NCBI GenBank assembly: GCA_963204975.1
Contig: CAUJJC010000168.1
Span: forward strand, 1-52,837
Source: Verrucomicrobiota bacterium
GTDB taxonomy: Bacteria > Verrucomicrobiota > Verrucomicrobiia > Verrucomicrobiales > Verrucomicrobiaceae
Length of the DNA: 52,837 nt
Reading direction: 5' to 3'
Shown here: piece after piece, positions 38,555 through 47,852 of the stretch
Layout: each line of letters starts with the position of its first letter
Position numbering within the stretch: the first letter of the stretch is position 1
Notes under the pieces: generated by a model
The model's input: only the letters and a program-made list of their open reading frames with translations
Database searches by the model: none
What the model was told of the DNA's origin: nothing
Position numbers and translations under genes: made by a program

Positions 38555-39232
38555 TTGAAGCCCTTCACCACCATTGCCCAGGCCCGCACCTCCGAGGGTG
38601 CCGAGCTAACTCTCCACTCGCACGACGATCAGTATTACCTGCGAGTGAACCGCCAGCCCCTCATGGGCACGAATGCCTCCACCTCGGAGCGAGTGCTCGC
38701 CGAGCAGGCCTGCGCCAAGCTAACTGGCGTCGGCGGCGCACGCGTGCTGATCGGCGGACTCGGGTTCGGTTTCACGCTCAAACGCGTGCTGCAACTCGTG
38801 GCCAAAGACGCCATCGTCGAGGTGGCGGAACTGCTGCCGGAAGTCGTGACCTGGAATCGCGAGTTCCTCGGCCATCTCAACGGCAAGCTGCTCGATGATC
38901 CGCGCGTGAAGATCACCATTGGCGATGTGTTTCAGATCATCAATCGCGCACCGGACGCCCACTTTGATGCCATCATGCTCGACGTGGACAATGGCCCCAT
39001 CGCCATGGTCCATGACGGCAATTCACGCCTTTACTCGACGCGTGGGTTCGACGCCATCAGCCGCGTGCTCAAGCCCCGCAGTCGCGTGGCGTTCTGGTCT
39101 GCGAGCCAGGACGATGCCTTTGCCAAGCGTCTCGGCCTAGCGGGCTACAAGGTGAAAGCCGTAGCCGCCAAGGCCTATGAGCAAGCTCGTCGTCCCTCGC
39201 ACACGATCTTCGTGGGTGATCGTGTGGGTTGA
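38555..39232 (+). CDS. Spermidine-synthase-like methyltransferase-fold protein
   Basis: The 225-residue product begins at a TTG (38555), the earliest start in the frame. A nucleotide-binding loop VLIGGLGFGFTLKRVL is followed by an acidic strand VEVAELLPEV and by DAIMLDVDNGPIAMV, as in spermidine synthase-like Rossmann enzymes that bind decarboxylated or normal S-adenosylmethionine. The aminopropyltransferase Asp signature is not clear, so polyamine synthesis is not certain; an SAM-dependent methyltransferase is equally possible. It is short for a full spermidine synthase. The start codon is uncertain. Confidence 0.7.
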   Translation: MKPFTTIAQARTSEGAELTLHSHDDQYYLRVNRQPLMGTNASTSERVLAEQACAKLTGVGGARVLIGGLGFGFTLKRVLQLVAKDAIVEVAELLPEVVTWNREFLGHLNGKLLDDPRVKITIGDVFQIINRAPDAHFDAIMLDVDNGPIAMVHDGNSRLYSTRGFDAISRVLKPRSRVAFWSASQDDAFAKRLGLAGYKVKAVAAKAYEQARRPSHTIFVGDRVG

Positions 39233-39255
39233 GAGACGACGATCAAAACCTCGCA

Positions 39256-41757
39256 CTACTTCTGCCACTTCATCCACGGCACCTCGGTGGCGAGGCGATC
39301 AGGATGCACAGGGCGAAGTCGCGGCGTGAAGTGCTCGGCAGGTCGTGAGGCCGACACGCGAGCGCGGCACGCAATGGTCGTTCCCGCCGCCCGCTGCACA
39401 TCCATCGGCAGCGCCACCATCTTCCGAGTATCGGGATCCACCGCGCACAGCTCTGCCACCACCTGGGATTCCGAGAGACCACCGATGTTCGCCGTCGCCC
39501 AGAAAAGCCAGTGCTCGCCCTCGCGCTCCACATTGCATTGCTCGAAGTGAACATACGGCCACTCCGCTGCGACCATGAGCTGCCAGGAGTTTAGCTGCCG
39601 AGCCACCGCATCGCCACTGGCCGTGCGATGATCGAAGGCCGCCGCAGCCGGCACATAAGCCTGATGCACATACTCGCGCACCATGCGATCGCTGCTGAAG
39701 GCAGGAGTCAATCGAGTGAGGCTCGCCCGCACACGCGGCAGCCAACGACGCGGCACACCATCCTGATCACGATCATAGAACAAGGGCGTGATCACATGCT
39801 CCAGCAGGTGGTAAAGCTCGTGCGCATCGAGTGCATCGCGAGCTGGATTGTCATCGTCCGTGCCACCGATGCACCAGCCCACCTCAGGCGTGTAGGCCTC
39901 ATCCCACCAGCCATCCAGCGTGGACAGGTGCAGGCCTCCATTGACCAGCGCCTTCATGCCGCTGGTGCCGCAGGCCTCACGCGGACGGGCCGGATTGTTC
40001 AGCCAGATGTCCACCCCGCCGATCATTGCCTGCGCCACACCCATGTCATAATCCTCCAGGAACACGGCCCGATGCTTCACCTCTGGCCTCCGGCAGAAGG
40101 CGACGATCTCGCGCACCGCATCCTTGCCTTGATGATCATTCGGATGCGCCTTGCCCGCGATCACGAGCTGCACCGGACGTTCGCTGTGATTGAGTATGTG
40201 AATGAGACGATCCACCTCGTGAAGCATCAGCGATGGACGCTTGTAGCCCGTGAACCGGCGGGCAAATCCAATGGTGAGCACGTTCGGGTCGAGCAGGCGC
40301 GTCACATCCCGATTCGCCCAGCCGCGCTCGCGACAACGACGCTCGTAACGTTGACGAACAAACTCCACCAACCTCGCCCGCGCCTGCTGGCGGAAGCTCC
40401 ACAGCGATTCGTCGCTCATCGCCTCCACGCCCTTCGCTGCATGCTCCAGATCGCGAGACCAACCCTGGCGATACGCCTGCTGCCAGAACTGATCGGCTGC
40501 CGAGGAGTCCCAGGTGGGCACATGCACGCCATTCGTCACATGGCTGACGGGCACCTCATCAATCGGCACTCCAGGGAACAAGGGTGCGAAGAGCTGGCGG
40601 CTCACTTCGCCATGCAAGCGGCTCACCCCATTGACGTAGCCACAGCCTCGCACCGCCAGATTGGCCATGTTGAACTGCTCATCGGCATTGCCAGGATTGA
40701 GCCGACCCAAGGCCAGCATTTGATCCATGCTGATGCCCGCCGACTCCACCAGAGGCCGCGCATAGTGCGCCACCAGCCCCGGATCGAACACATCAAAGCC
40801 CGCCGCCACTGGCGTGTGCGTGGTGAACACATTGCCCCCCCGTGTCGCCCACAGCGCCGTCTCGAACGACACGCCCGTCTTCTGCGCATGGCTCGCCGCC
40901 CGCGCAACCACCACGAAGGCCGCATGACCTTCGTTCAAGTGACAGACCTTCGGTGCCAGCTCCAGCTTCTCTAACAAGTGCCAGCCACCAACTCCAAGAA
41001 TCAACTCCTGGAGCAATCGTGTGGTGCGATCCGCATTGTAAAGCTGCGCCGTGATCGCCCGATCATTCGGGCTGTTCATCGGATCGTTGCTGTCCAGCAG
41101 CAGCAACCTCACTCCACCCACCTTCGCCTCCCAAGTGCGCAGGATCAGCGTGCGCCCCGGCAAGGGCAGCCGCACGCGTGGCCAGCGCCCATCCGGCCCC
41201 TTCACGGGCGACACCGGCATGGACCCTGGTTCATTGAACGGAAACACCTCCCGCTGCACCCCATCGCCCCCGATGGTCTGCCGGAAATAGCCTTGCTGAT
41301 AAAGCAGCCCAATGCCCACCAGCGGCACCCCGAGAGCACTCGCGCTCTTCAAATGATCGCCAGCCAGCATGCCGAGTCCGCCCGAGTAAATCGGCAGCGC
41401 CTCGCTCAACCCAAACTCCATGCTGAAGTAAGCAATCGAAGCCCTCCCCCAGCCATCGCCCAGCGTATCCGCAAACCATCCCTTCTCCGACGCCGTGCGC
41501 TCTGCACGCTCCACCCAATGCCGCAGATTCGTGAGGAACCCCTCGTCACGCGCCGCCTCGTCCAGCCGCTCCTGCCGCACATTGAGGAGGATGGTCACGG
41601 GATTCCGCGTCCGCTCCCACATCTCCGCATCCAGCCACGACCACACCCGCGCCGCCGTCTCACTCCCACTCCAGCGAAAATCAAAAGCCAGCGAGGCTAG
41701 GGGTTGCAAAGCATCGGGCAGCACACGGCCCAGAGGACGAAGAGAGGAAGAATTCAT
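39256..41757 (-). CDS. glgP: Alpha-glucan (glycogen) phosphorylase
   Basis: The 833-residue product belongs to GT35 in the TIGR02094-type group with an N-terminal DUF3417 (LASLAFDFRWSGSETAARVW). Family blocks include GGLGMLAGDHLKSAS (about 127), NEGHAAFV, SHVTNGVHVPTW, and the pyridoxal-phosphate site region EACGTSGMKALVNGG, whose Lys is the cofactor ligand. It releases glucose-1-phosphate from glycogen or maltodextrin. Its 3' end is 23 bp from the convergent methyltransferase gene. A heptanucleotide tandem repeat precedes it. Confidence 0.95.
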   Translation of the reverse strand: MNSSSLRPLGRVLPDALQPLASLAFDFRWSGSETAARVWSWLDAEMWERTRNPVTILLNVRQERLDEAARDEGFLTNLRHWVERAERTASEKGWFADTLGDGWGRASIAYFSMEFGLSEALPIYSGGLGMLAGDHLKSASALGVPLVGIGLLYQQGYFRQTIGGDGVQREVFPFNEPGSMPVSPVKGPDGRWPRVRLPLPGRTLILRTWEAKVGGVRLLLLDSNDPMNSPNDRAITAQLYNADRTTRLLQELILGVGGWHLLEKLELAPKVCHLNEGHAAFVVVARAASHAQKTGVSFETALWATRGGNVFTTHTPVAAGFDVFDPGLVAHYARPLVESAGISMDQMLALGRLNPGNADEQFNMANLAVRGCGYVNGVSRLHGEVSRQLFAPLFPGVPIDEVPVSHVTNGVHVPTWDSSAADQFWQQAYRQGWSRDLEHAAKGVEAMSDESLWSFRQQARARLVEFVRQRYERRCRERGWANRDVTRLLDPNVLTIGFARRFTGYKRPSLMLHEVDRLIHILNHSERPVQLVIAGKAHPNDHQGKDAVREIVAFCRRPEVKHRAVFLEDYDMGVAQAMIGGVDIWLNNPARPREACGTSGMKALVNGGLHLSTLDGWWDEAYTPEVGWCIGGTDDDNPARDALDAHELYHLLEHVITPLFYDRDQDGVPRRWLPRVRASLTRLTPAFSSDRMVREYVHQAYVPAAAAFDHRTASGDAVARQLNSWQLMVAAEWPYVHFEQCNVEREGEHWLFWATANIGGLSESQVVAELCAVDPDTRKMVALPMDVQRAAGTTIACRARVSASRPAEHFTPRLRPVHPDRLATEVPWMKWQK

Positions 41758-41810
41758 GAGGTATAGAGTAGAGAGCAGAGAAAGGACGAGACGCTAGTGG
41801 CGGTTCGATG

Positions 41811-41854
41811 GGTCATTGGTCATTGGTCATTGGTCATTGGTCATTGGTCATTGG
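41811..41854. repeat. Heptanucleotide tandem repeat (GGTCATT)6
   Basis: Six perfect copies of GGTCATT are followed by a partial copy. They lie about 55 bp upstream of the phosphorylase start, between it and the haemoglobin gene. Copy number could vary by slippage; a link to expression is unproven. Confidence 0.9.
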
Positions 41855-41908
41855 GATCACTCGGGTCCCAGAGCTTCCAACCAACTCCCTCGCCCCAACG
41901 CCAGCTGA

Positions 41909-42280
41909 TTAATAAGACGTTCCCGTCACTTCATTGGCAAAGCTGTTGATGCGATCAATGACTTGTTCCGCCTCAGCATCATCCACCCCGAGGTCTTCGA
42001 GCGTCTGCACCAGATGCTCCACGAAGCGGCTGAAGTGATGCGACGTGATCCCACGCCCATGATGCACATGCCCGATGGGACGACCCGAATACGACACCGG
42101 CCCGCCCAGCGCCATCGTGAAGAACTCCCGCTGCATCAGATGCAGCTTCTCCACCTCCGTGTGGCGGAAGAAAGGAGCCAGTTCCGAGTCCGCCATCACG
42201 CGGGTATAAAAGGTGATCACCAGGGATTCGATCCCCGCCCGGCCACCCAGACGATCAAAGAGAGAAGCAGAAGCACTCAT
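41909..42280 (-). CDS. Truncated haemoglobin, group I
   Basis: The product is 123 residues from MSASASLFDRLGGRAGIESL. The helical pattern and motifs LGGRAGIESLVITFYTRV, ADSELAPFF and GRPIGHVHHGRGITSHHF are those of trHbN-type globins, with the proximal histidine in the HVHHGRG stretch. Members bind O2, NO or CO and can detoxify NO. It is transcribed leftward, upstream of the phosphorylase gene, 151 bp apart. No reductase partner is adjacent. Confidence 0.9.
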   Translation of the reverse strand: MSASASLFDRLGGRAGIESLVITFYTRVMADSELAPFFRHTEVEKLHLMQREFFTMALGGPVSYSGRPIGHVHHGRGITSHHFSRFVEHLVQTLEDLGVDDAEAEQVIDRINSFANEVTGTSY

Positions 42281-42469
42281 GGCCGCTCCATGCAGCAGAA
42301 TCGAGGCCGGTTCAGCCCCCGAGTGCTTGATCGCAAGTCACGGCGCTGAATGAACAAGAATGGCGGTCCTTGAAGAGAGACCATCGCCGCCGGAGTCTGC
42401 CCTCGCTCAGGCATCCGCTGTCCCATCTATGCCTTGCACTGCTACCCATATTCCCATATTTATGGCCCC

Positions 42470-42712
42470 ATGAAGACCACCATTGATTTGCCAGATGACA
42501 TCTTTCTCAAAGCCAAAGTCTTTGCCGCTGAGCAGCGCACCACATTGAAGGAGGTGCTCGTTCAGGCTCTCCAGCGCTTCATGCAGACGCCGCCGGAGGC
42601 CGAGGAAAAGCAGCGCAAGGCCACGATGAAGAAACTGCTCAAAGCCATGCAGGCATCGAACACTGAGCCAATGGTGCCACTGACAAGGGAGGAGATTTAT
42701 GCCGAGCGCTGA
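42470..42712 (+). CDS. VapB-like antitoxin (ribbon-helix-helix)
   Basis: The 80-residue product from MKTTIDLPDDIFLKAKVF has the beta-strand and two-helix ribbon-helix-helix pattern of antitoxin DNA-binding domains, then a charged Lys/Glu-rich tail (PEAEEKQRKATMKKLLKA) that should wrap the toxin. The frame extends upstream to 42434 but the ATG at 42470 matches the family start. The last 14 bases overlap the toxin gene. It probably autoregulates the operon. Confidence 0.85.
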   Translation: MKTTIDLPDDIFLKAKVFAAEQRTTLKEVLVQALQRFMQTPPEAEEKQRKATMKKLLKAMQASNTEPMVPLTREEIYAER

Positions 42713-43115
42713 CGTCTTTCTGGACGCCAATCTCCTTCTCTATGCATGCTCGCGGGCAGATGAAGATGCAGCGAAGAGCGCTCGGGTCCAGGAACTCATC
42801 GTGAACTCCCGCTTCGCTCTCTCCACCCAGGATATTCAGGAGTTCATCGCCAACGCCCTGCGCAAAAAGAAACTCGGCATCTCCGAGGCAGGGATCGATG
42901 CCACACTAGAACTTGCCAGCAAGGTGCCCGTTCAGCCCATGACACTGGAACTCATCATCAAGGCCGTCACCCTGCGCCGCCGCTTCCAGATTTCCCACTG
43001 GGATTCCACCATCATCGCCGCCGCGCAGGCCATAGGCTGCACTACGCTCTACTCGGAGAACTTCACTCATGGCCAGGACTTCGATGGCCTTCGCGTCGTC
43101 AACCCCTTCCGCTGA
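42699..43115 (+). CDS. VapC-like PIN-domain toxin
   Basis: The 138-residue protein has a PIN ribonuclease core with the acidic residues D9 (VFLDANLLLY), E48 (DIQEFI), D102 (SHWDSTII) and D127 or D129 (HGQDFDGL). VapC toxins cleave tRNA or rRNA and are neutralised by VapB. The gene overlaps its antitoxin by 14 bp. It stands immediately before the low-GC kinase/receiver/methyltransferase module, a typical position for an addiction or defence element at an island edge. Confidence 0.87.
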   Translation: MPSADVFLDANLLLYACSRADEDAAKSARVQELIVNSRFALSTQDIQEFIANALRKKKLGISEAGIDATLELASKVPVQPMTLELIIKAVTLRRRFQISHWDSTIIAAAQAIGCTTLYSENFTHGQDFDGLRVVNPFR

Positions 43116-43324
43116 TCCCTTTCATCATTCATCCTTCCTACTTCATCCTTTCCCTCAATGCTCTCCCCCAGCTCCGCCGAAATGTCCACGACCTCTGGTC
43201 CTCACGATTTTCCACTCCTCTCACAGCCATCAAACAGTTAGATTAAAGCCTCTTCATCGGACTGTTAACTCAAGTCGGTTTTGGCTTGGATCTCCGGTTA
43301 ACATTCGATACATCAACACTTAGC
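43116..43324. promoter_or_regulatory. 209-bp intergenic region, weak promoter candidate
   Basis: Upstream of the kinase-like gene, TTGGAT (43286-43291) and TACATC (43309-43314) are separated by 17 bp, a poor-to-moderate promoter match. An AACAGT ... ACTGTT inverted repeat lies further upstream. Nothing else is identified. Confidence 0.22.
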
Positions 43325-46258
43325 ATGCCCAATCCTTCCGCCCAGTTCACTACCCGCGCCCGTGTTGTGGATTTGCTTGGTCGCGAGCAGATCGCAGATG
43401 CTCCGACTGCGATGGGCGAGCTGTTCAAGAACGCGATTGATGCGGCTGCTTCAAAAGTGCGCATCGACTACTGGCAGAAAGAGCGATGCTTGATTGTCGC
43501 TGACGATGGGCTGGGGATGCGAACTCAGGAGGAACTGATCAACAAATGGCTAGTTCTGGCAACCGACTCCAAGCAGCCCGGCAATGAACGTCCTGCTGAT
43601 TGGATGAAGTTCGCTTCGGAGAGCCAACGACAAAGACTTGCCACAAGTAAAGCTTTTGGGCAGAAGGGCATTGGACGGCTTGCAATTGCGCTATTGGGGA
43701 CAGGCACATTGGTTTGGACTCGCTGGGGCGAAGGCGCAGAAACACAACGCACCTTGCTGTTGGTTCCATGGGCGGTTTTTCGCCATCCACATCTGACTCT
43801 CGATCAGATTGAATTGCCTATGCTCAGATTAGATCGGGTGGCCACCATTGATGATGCGCTAAGTCTTGTGAAGCAAGCTCAAGCGTGGGTGACAAACGCT
43901 GGCCTTTTTGATACTTGGCAATCTGATCAATTACCACTGTTGCATACCGACCTAGAGAATCAATTTCGACACTCGCTCAGTGCTCCTATTGAATTCTCAG
44001 ACACACCTGGCACGACTTTCATCGTATTAAACACGGATGACGTAGTGGCGAATCACTTTGAGGGGTGGCTCGGCAAGGATGATCTTTTTGGCGAAGATGA
44101 TTCATTCAGTCCTGAAGGACCCAAGGCATACTTGGCATTTAACAACCCATTTAGTGAATACGGACCGCGTCTTGCACTCGAGCTTTGGAGTGATGGGAAA
44201 CTATCTGCGGGCAATTCGGGTAGGTTTTGGACACGGGATGATTTCGACCATACCGATCACTACGTGAAAGTGGAGATTGATCGGGATGGGTATGCACGGG
44301 GAATCGTGCGGCGATTCGATGAAGTGATAAACTACGAGCGGAATTTGGGGCGTCTGCCGACGAGAGCAAGCTCTCCAGGCATCCTAAAGATCGAAGTAGG
44401 TGACGTCGAAGGTGATCCAAAGACGAGTCATCTTCCAAAAGATGAATGGACGCTTATGAACAAGCGGGCATTCCACTTTGGAGGCTTTTACGTTTATATG
44501 GATGATGTTCGAGTCTGCCCATACGGGCGTGACGATGTGGACTTCGTTGGCTTTGAAAAACGGAGATCACTTGCAGCGGGGCGCTACTTCTGGTCACACC
44601 GTCGAATGTTTGGCGGTGTGTTTCTCGGCCGCGATTCGAACAAGGATCTGATTGAAAAAGCAGGCCGGGAGGGATTCCAGCAGAACGGCGCTTATAGAGG
44701 GCTGGTTCACTATCTGCGAGTTCTCTTCTTAGACTTGGCCGACAGCTACTTTGGCTCGAAGGCCAAGCGGCCTGACAAGGAGGAACGCCGTCGTGAGAAA
44801 GAACGGGCCGAGCGCGAAGCACGGCAGGAAGCAGAGCGCTCAGTCTTCTTGGAACGATTTTCGATGAGCAAGCGGCACGTTGAATCTGTTGGTTCAGCCT
44901 TCGCAAAGGAAGCGAACGCAGTCAGGTGCCTGATCGAAGAAGCCGAGGCGGGAATGACAGCGATGTTGATCGGTGGGTGCCGGGAGGCTCTGACCAACTT
45001 ACGCGTTCAGTATGGCAAGCTGTGGGACGGTATGGTTATCCAGTTCCCTTCGGGCTTCTCGTTGAGCAACGATGAGGCTGAGGCGGTTGATCACTACCTC
45101 CACCGCCGCGCTGACATTGATCTCGAAGCCCAGCAACAACTCAAACAGTTGGCCGCAAGGCTTGATCGAGTTGGGGCAACGGTTGAGCAGGCGGAGGCTC
45201 GTGAAGGCCGCGCAAAGGAAGTCATTCAAGCTAATCGTCGTGCCATCGAAGTAGAGCTGCATTCTGTCACTGACGCTGTAATGGAGGTTGAGGCCAAACT
45301 TCGTTCAGCCATTGGCCAACGCCTTGAGCAGGAGCTTGCTCTGATTGATGGGATCGCCAGCGAAGCTATTGAAGCGGCCTCCTCACCAGCACCGACGGAT
45401 GGACTTGTGGTCGAGGAAATCATCGCCCGACAAACTCGCTACCTCCAAGAGGTGAGCCTGCCGGCCCTCGAGACGTTGCGCAATCAACTGTCTGCTCTTG
45501 TCGAAGGCGATGGCGGCATTGTTGAAGCAGAGGATCTTCGTGAAGAATTGAGGCAGTGCAAAGAGCGTGAGTTGCGCCTCTTGGAGCTTGCTCAGCTAGG
45601 GCTTGTTATGGAGTCCGCTGATCACGACTATCGTTCTATGCTTGCCGATGCTGACAAGGCAATTGAAGCATTGGCGACAGTGGTGCCAGCCTCATCACAA
45701 CAGGACCTCCAAAACTTGAAGGATGCATTGCTGCACATTGATGAGCAGCTCCAGGCATTTGACCCACTCGTCCGCCGAGTGCGGGGACGGGTATCTGAAT
45801 TGAGCGGAGACGACATTCGGAAGTTTGTGCAGTCGGCGTTCGAGAAGGTTCGCCGCCCTACTGTGTCGTTTGAATATACTCCCAAGTTCCTTGAGGCAGT
45901 ATTCACGGGAGTCAAACGACCAGTTTTCCTCGGGGCTGTTCACAACCTCGTAATGAACGCTGGCTATTGGGCAAACAAAGCACAGCCGCAGGGGAGAGTG
46001 CGGTTCTCCTTGGCTTCGAACGGGTTTGTTATTTCCGATTCCGGTAATGGGGTGCATCAGCGTGATCGGGACCGGATTTTTGAACCGGGGTTCTCTCGCC
46101 GCCCAGCTGGCCGTGGTCTTGGACTATTTATTGCCCGCTCTTGTCTTCAGGCATTCGGCTACGGGCTTGAACTTCTTCCTGCTCCGGCACCTGGAGGACT
46201 GCCTGGTGCCAACTTCCTGATAACCCGCCCACTCAAAAAAGACGATGAAGTGGACTGA
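43325..46258 (+). CDS. Two-ATPase GHKL protein: MORC/Hsp90-like domain plus histidine-kinase-like domain
   Basis: The start at 43325 (MPNPSAQFTT) gives 977 residues. The N-terminal GHKL ATPase has the N-box E32-L-F-K-N36, the G1 motif ADDGLGM (59-65) and an Hsp90/MutL-type lid motif GQKGIGRLAIALLG. A middle region with long coiled-coil helices follows (about 490-750). The C-terminus contains an H-box-like LAQLGLVMESADHDYRSM with candidate phospho-acceptor His767, then HNLVMNAG (Asn878), DSGNG (Asp905) and GRGLGLFIARSC, the catalytic and ATP-binding parts of a histidine kinase. It should phosphorylate the downstream receiver protein. The gene overlaps the receiver gene by 14 bp. GC is lower than in the flanks, suggesting transfer. 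Confidence 0.8.
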   Translation: MPNPSAQFTTRARVVDLLGREQIADAPTAMGELFKNAIDAAASKVRIDYWQKERCLIVADDGLGMRTQEELINKWLVLATDSKQPGNERPADWMKFASESQRQRLATSKAFGQKGIGRLAIALLGTGTLVWTRWGEGAETQRTLLLVPWAVFRHPHLTLDQIELPMLRLDRVATIDDALSLVKQAQAWVTNAGLFDTWQSDQLPLLHTDLENQFRHSLSAPIEFSDTPGTTFIVLNTDDVVANHFEGWLGKDDLFGEDDSFSPEGPKAYLAFNNPFSEYGPRLALELWSDGKLSAGNSGRFWTRDDFDHTDHYVKVEIDRDGYARGIVRRFDEVINYERNLGRLPTRASSPGILKIEVGDVEGDPKTSHLPKDEWTLMNKRAFHFGGFYVYMDDVRVCPYGRDDVDFVGFEKRRSLAAGRYFWSHRRMFGGVFLGRDSNKDLIEKAGREGFQQNGAYRGLVHYLRVLFLDLADSYFGSKAKRPDKEERRREKERAEREARQEAERSVFLERFSMSKRHVESVGSAFAKEANAVRCLIEEAEAGMTAMLIGGCREALTNLRVQYGKLWDGMVIQFPSGFSLSNDEAEAVDHYLHRRADIDLEAQQQLKQLAARLDRVGATVEQAEAREGRAKEVIQANRRAIEVELHSVTDAVMEVEAKLRSAIGQRLEQELALIDGIASEAIEAASSPAPTDGLVVEEIIARQTRYLQEVSLPALETLRNQLSALVEGDGGIVEAEDLREELRQCKERELRLLELAQLGLVMESADHDYRSMLADADKAIEALATVVPASSQQDLQNLKDALLHIDEQLQAFDPLVRRVRGRVSELSGDDIRKFVQSAFEKVRRPTVSFEYTPKFLEAVFTGVKRPVFLGAVHNLVMNAGYWANKAQPQGRVRFSLASNGFVISDSGNGVHQRDRDRIFEPGFSRRPAGRGLGLFIARSCLQAFGYGLELLPAPAPGGLPGANFLITRPLKKDDEVD

Positions 46259-47852
46259 ACTCCAAGACACGATTGCGCAACGATACTGCGGCACTGTTTT
46301 GGTGCTGGATGATGAGGTTGAGGTATGCACCAAAACTGGCGACGGCGTTCAGATCAATCCGCTCTTTCTGAGTGCGAAGCGCGCATTCGAGAACAAGGGC
46401 ATGCTCTGCGACCTGCGGCATATAGAACACGACTTCGATGATCATGAACGCATTAAGCATCTGCGTCAGCAATGGCGCAGATCAGATACGGTGGTTTTGG
46501 ATTGGTATCTCGGTGGTGGCAAACAAACACTCAAGGACCCGACCAATGCACTACAAGTGTTGCGGGACCTATCGGAGAGTGGCGGATTCCGTTTTGCGCT
46601 CATTCAGTCAAAAGAGAACCCAGACCAGATAGTCGCGCGCCTCCGGAAAGAATTCCCCGAATGCACGGACATGCTTGTCGCACCGCAGCAAAATCCCACT
46701 GCTGATGACGATGAGTCCGAAGTCGTTTCTGAAGAAGATCTCGTGCCTGACCTAGAGAACGGGATTCAAATGACAGATGGACAGCCCTCCATGACAGTTT
46801 CGTCGTCGCAAGAAGCACCTTCAACTTATCGTCTGACACCGTCTCTCTATGTGAGCGTTGTTGAAAAGGATAAAGACCACAAAAGAGTTGTCGATGTCCC
46901 CTTCTTCTTTGCCAGTGGGCTTAAAAGGGCATTTCCAGATCATCTGCACTGGGTGGGATTTGATTTTGCTTCAAGGGTCCGTGAGTTGTTACCCAAGGTG
47001 TTGGCGGCCCTCCCGAGTGGAACAGACGTTGCGCTTGTGTTTCAAGCATTACTTCAAGGTGATGATGAACTTGGGGATAGTTTGGTTGAATGCCTGACTG
47101 ACGAAGTAAGGGAGCTATTGCGGAGCAATTCTCTCGAATCTGCATCGGACAAGACGATCATCGAACACTTCATTGAAATGAGTCGCACTGAGGGCGGCTC
47201 ATCAGCATGGAATACAGCCACTGCTCGCGGTGTTAAAGATGCTTGCAAGTATGTTCACTCGATTGATGTGGCTGACCAACCTGTGTTCGCACAATACTTT
47301 GGCGGTCAAAACATGCAGGTCGCCAAGGGGCGAAAGAAGGTGCAGGAACAGTTGTCGGATTTCATTGCGCATTCGCTTAAGCTGGCGGTGGGGTCTGAGG
47401 GCAAGGGTTTGCATGATGGATTTGGAGCGCTACGCGAACACTATCAAACTGAGACGGCGAAGAGACTCACGACAGGAATTGTTCTTCGGCGGTCAGGTGT
47501 TGACACAAGAGAATGGTTGCTCTGTTTGAGCCCATCCTGTGACTGCGCCCGAGGGGATGAAGAACGAGAGTATCTCTTTGTTGAAGGTGAGGAGCTTGGC
47601 ACCCCCCAGTCAGAAACGGTCAATACTGTGCAGACCTGCCTGTCCTTGGACGGAGGCTTTGTTCACATTAAATGGTCAAGCAAGCGGTTCAAAACGATCA
47701 AGTGCTCGCCCTACGAAGTCACTGGTTTTGAATTTCATAGTCGCCTCCGTGATGACTTTGTTTACCTGTTGACCCAGAGGGTCTTTGGGTGGCAATCACG
47801 GGTTGGGGTTAATACGTCCGAGTTTTTGAGGGTGCGACGCGAACGGCCATGA
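46245..47852 (+). CDS. Receiver-domain protein with unknown C-terminal effector region
   Basis: The product is 535 residues. Residues about 15-135 look like a response-regulator receiver: acidic pair D22-D23 (VLVLDDEV), phospho-acceptor D86 (VVLDWYLGGG) and K123 (LIQSKEN). The rest, about 400 residues, is not recognised and holds no DNA-binding or output domain I can name; a small cysteine cluster (C427, C432, C434) could bind metal. It resembles proteins annotated with a response-receiver domain beside GHKL ATPases. Its start overlaps the kinase-like gene by 14 bp and its end overlaps the methyltransferase by 4 bp (ATGA), so all three are translationally coupled. Confidence 0.72.
   Translation: MKWTELQDTIAQRYCGTVLVLDDEVEVCTKTGDGVQINPLFLSAKRAFENKGMLCDLRHIEHDFDDHERIKHLRQQWRRSDTVVLDWYLGGGKQTLKDPTNALQVLRDLSESGGFRFALIQSKENPDQIVARLRKEFPECTDMLVAPQQNPTADDDESEVVSEEDLVPDLENGIQMTDGQPSMTVSSSQEAPSTYRLTPSLYVSVVEKDKDHKRVVDVPFFFASGLKRAFPDHLHWVGFDFASRVRELLPKVLAALPSGTDVALVFQALLQGDDELGDSLVECLTDEVRELLRSNSLESASDKTIIEHFIEMSRTEGGSSAWNTATARGVKDACKYVHSIDVADQPVFAQYFGGQNMQVAKGRKKVQEQLSDFIAHSLKLAVGSEGKGLHDGFGALREHYQTETAKRLTTGIVLRRSGVDTREWLLCLSPSCDCARGDEEREYLFVEGEELGTPQSETVNTVQTCLSLDGGFVHIKWSSKRFKTIKCSPYEVTGFEFHSRLRDDFVYLLTQRVFGWQSRVGVNTSEFLRVRRERP

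Noticed and set aside
41811-41854. Possible CRISPR-like array
   Set aside because: The units are contiguous 7-bp repeats with no spacers and no cas genes nearby.
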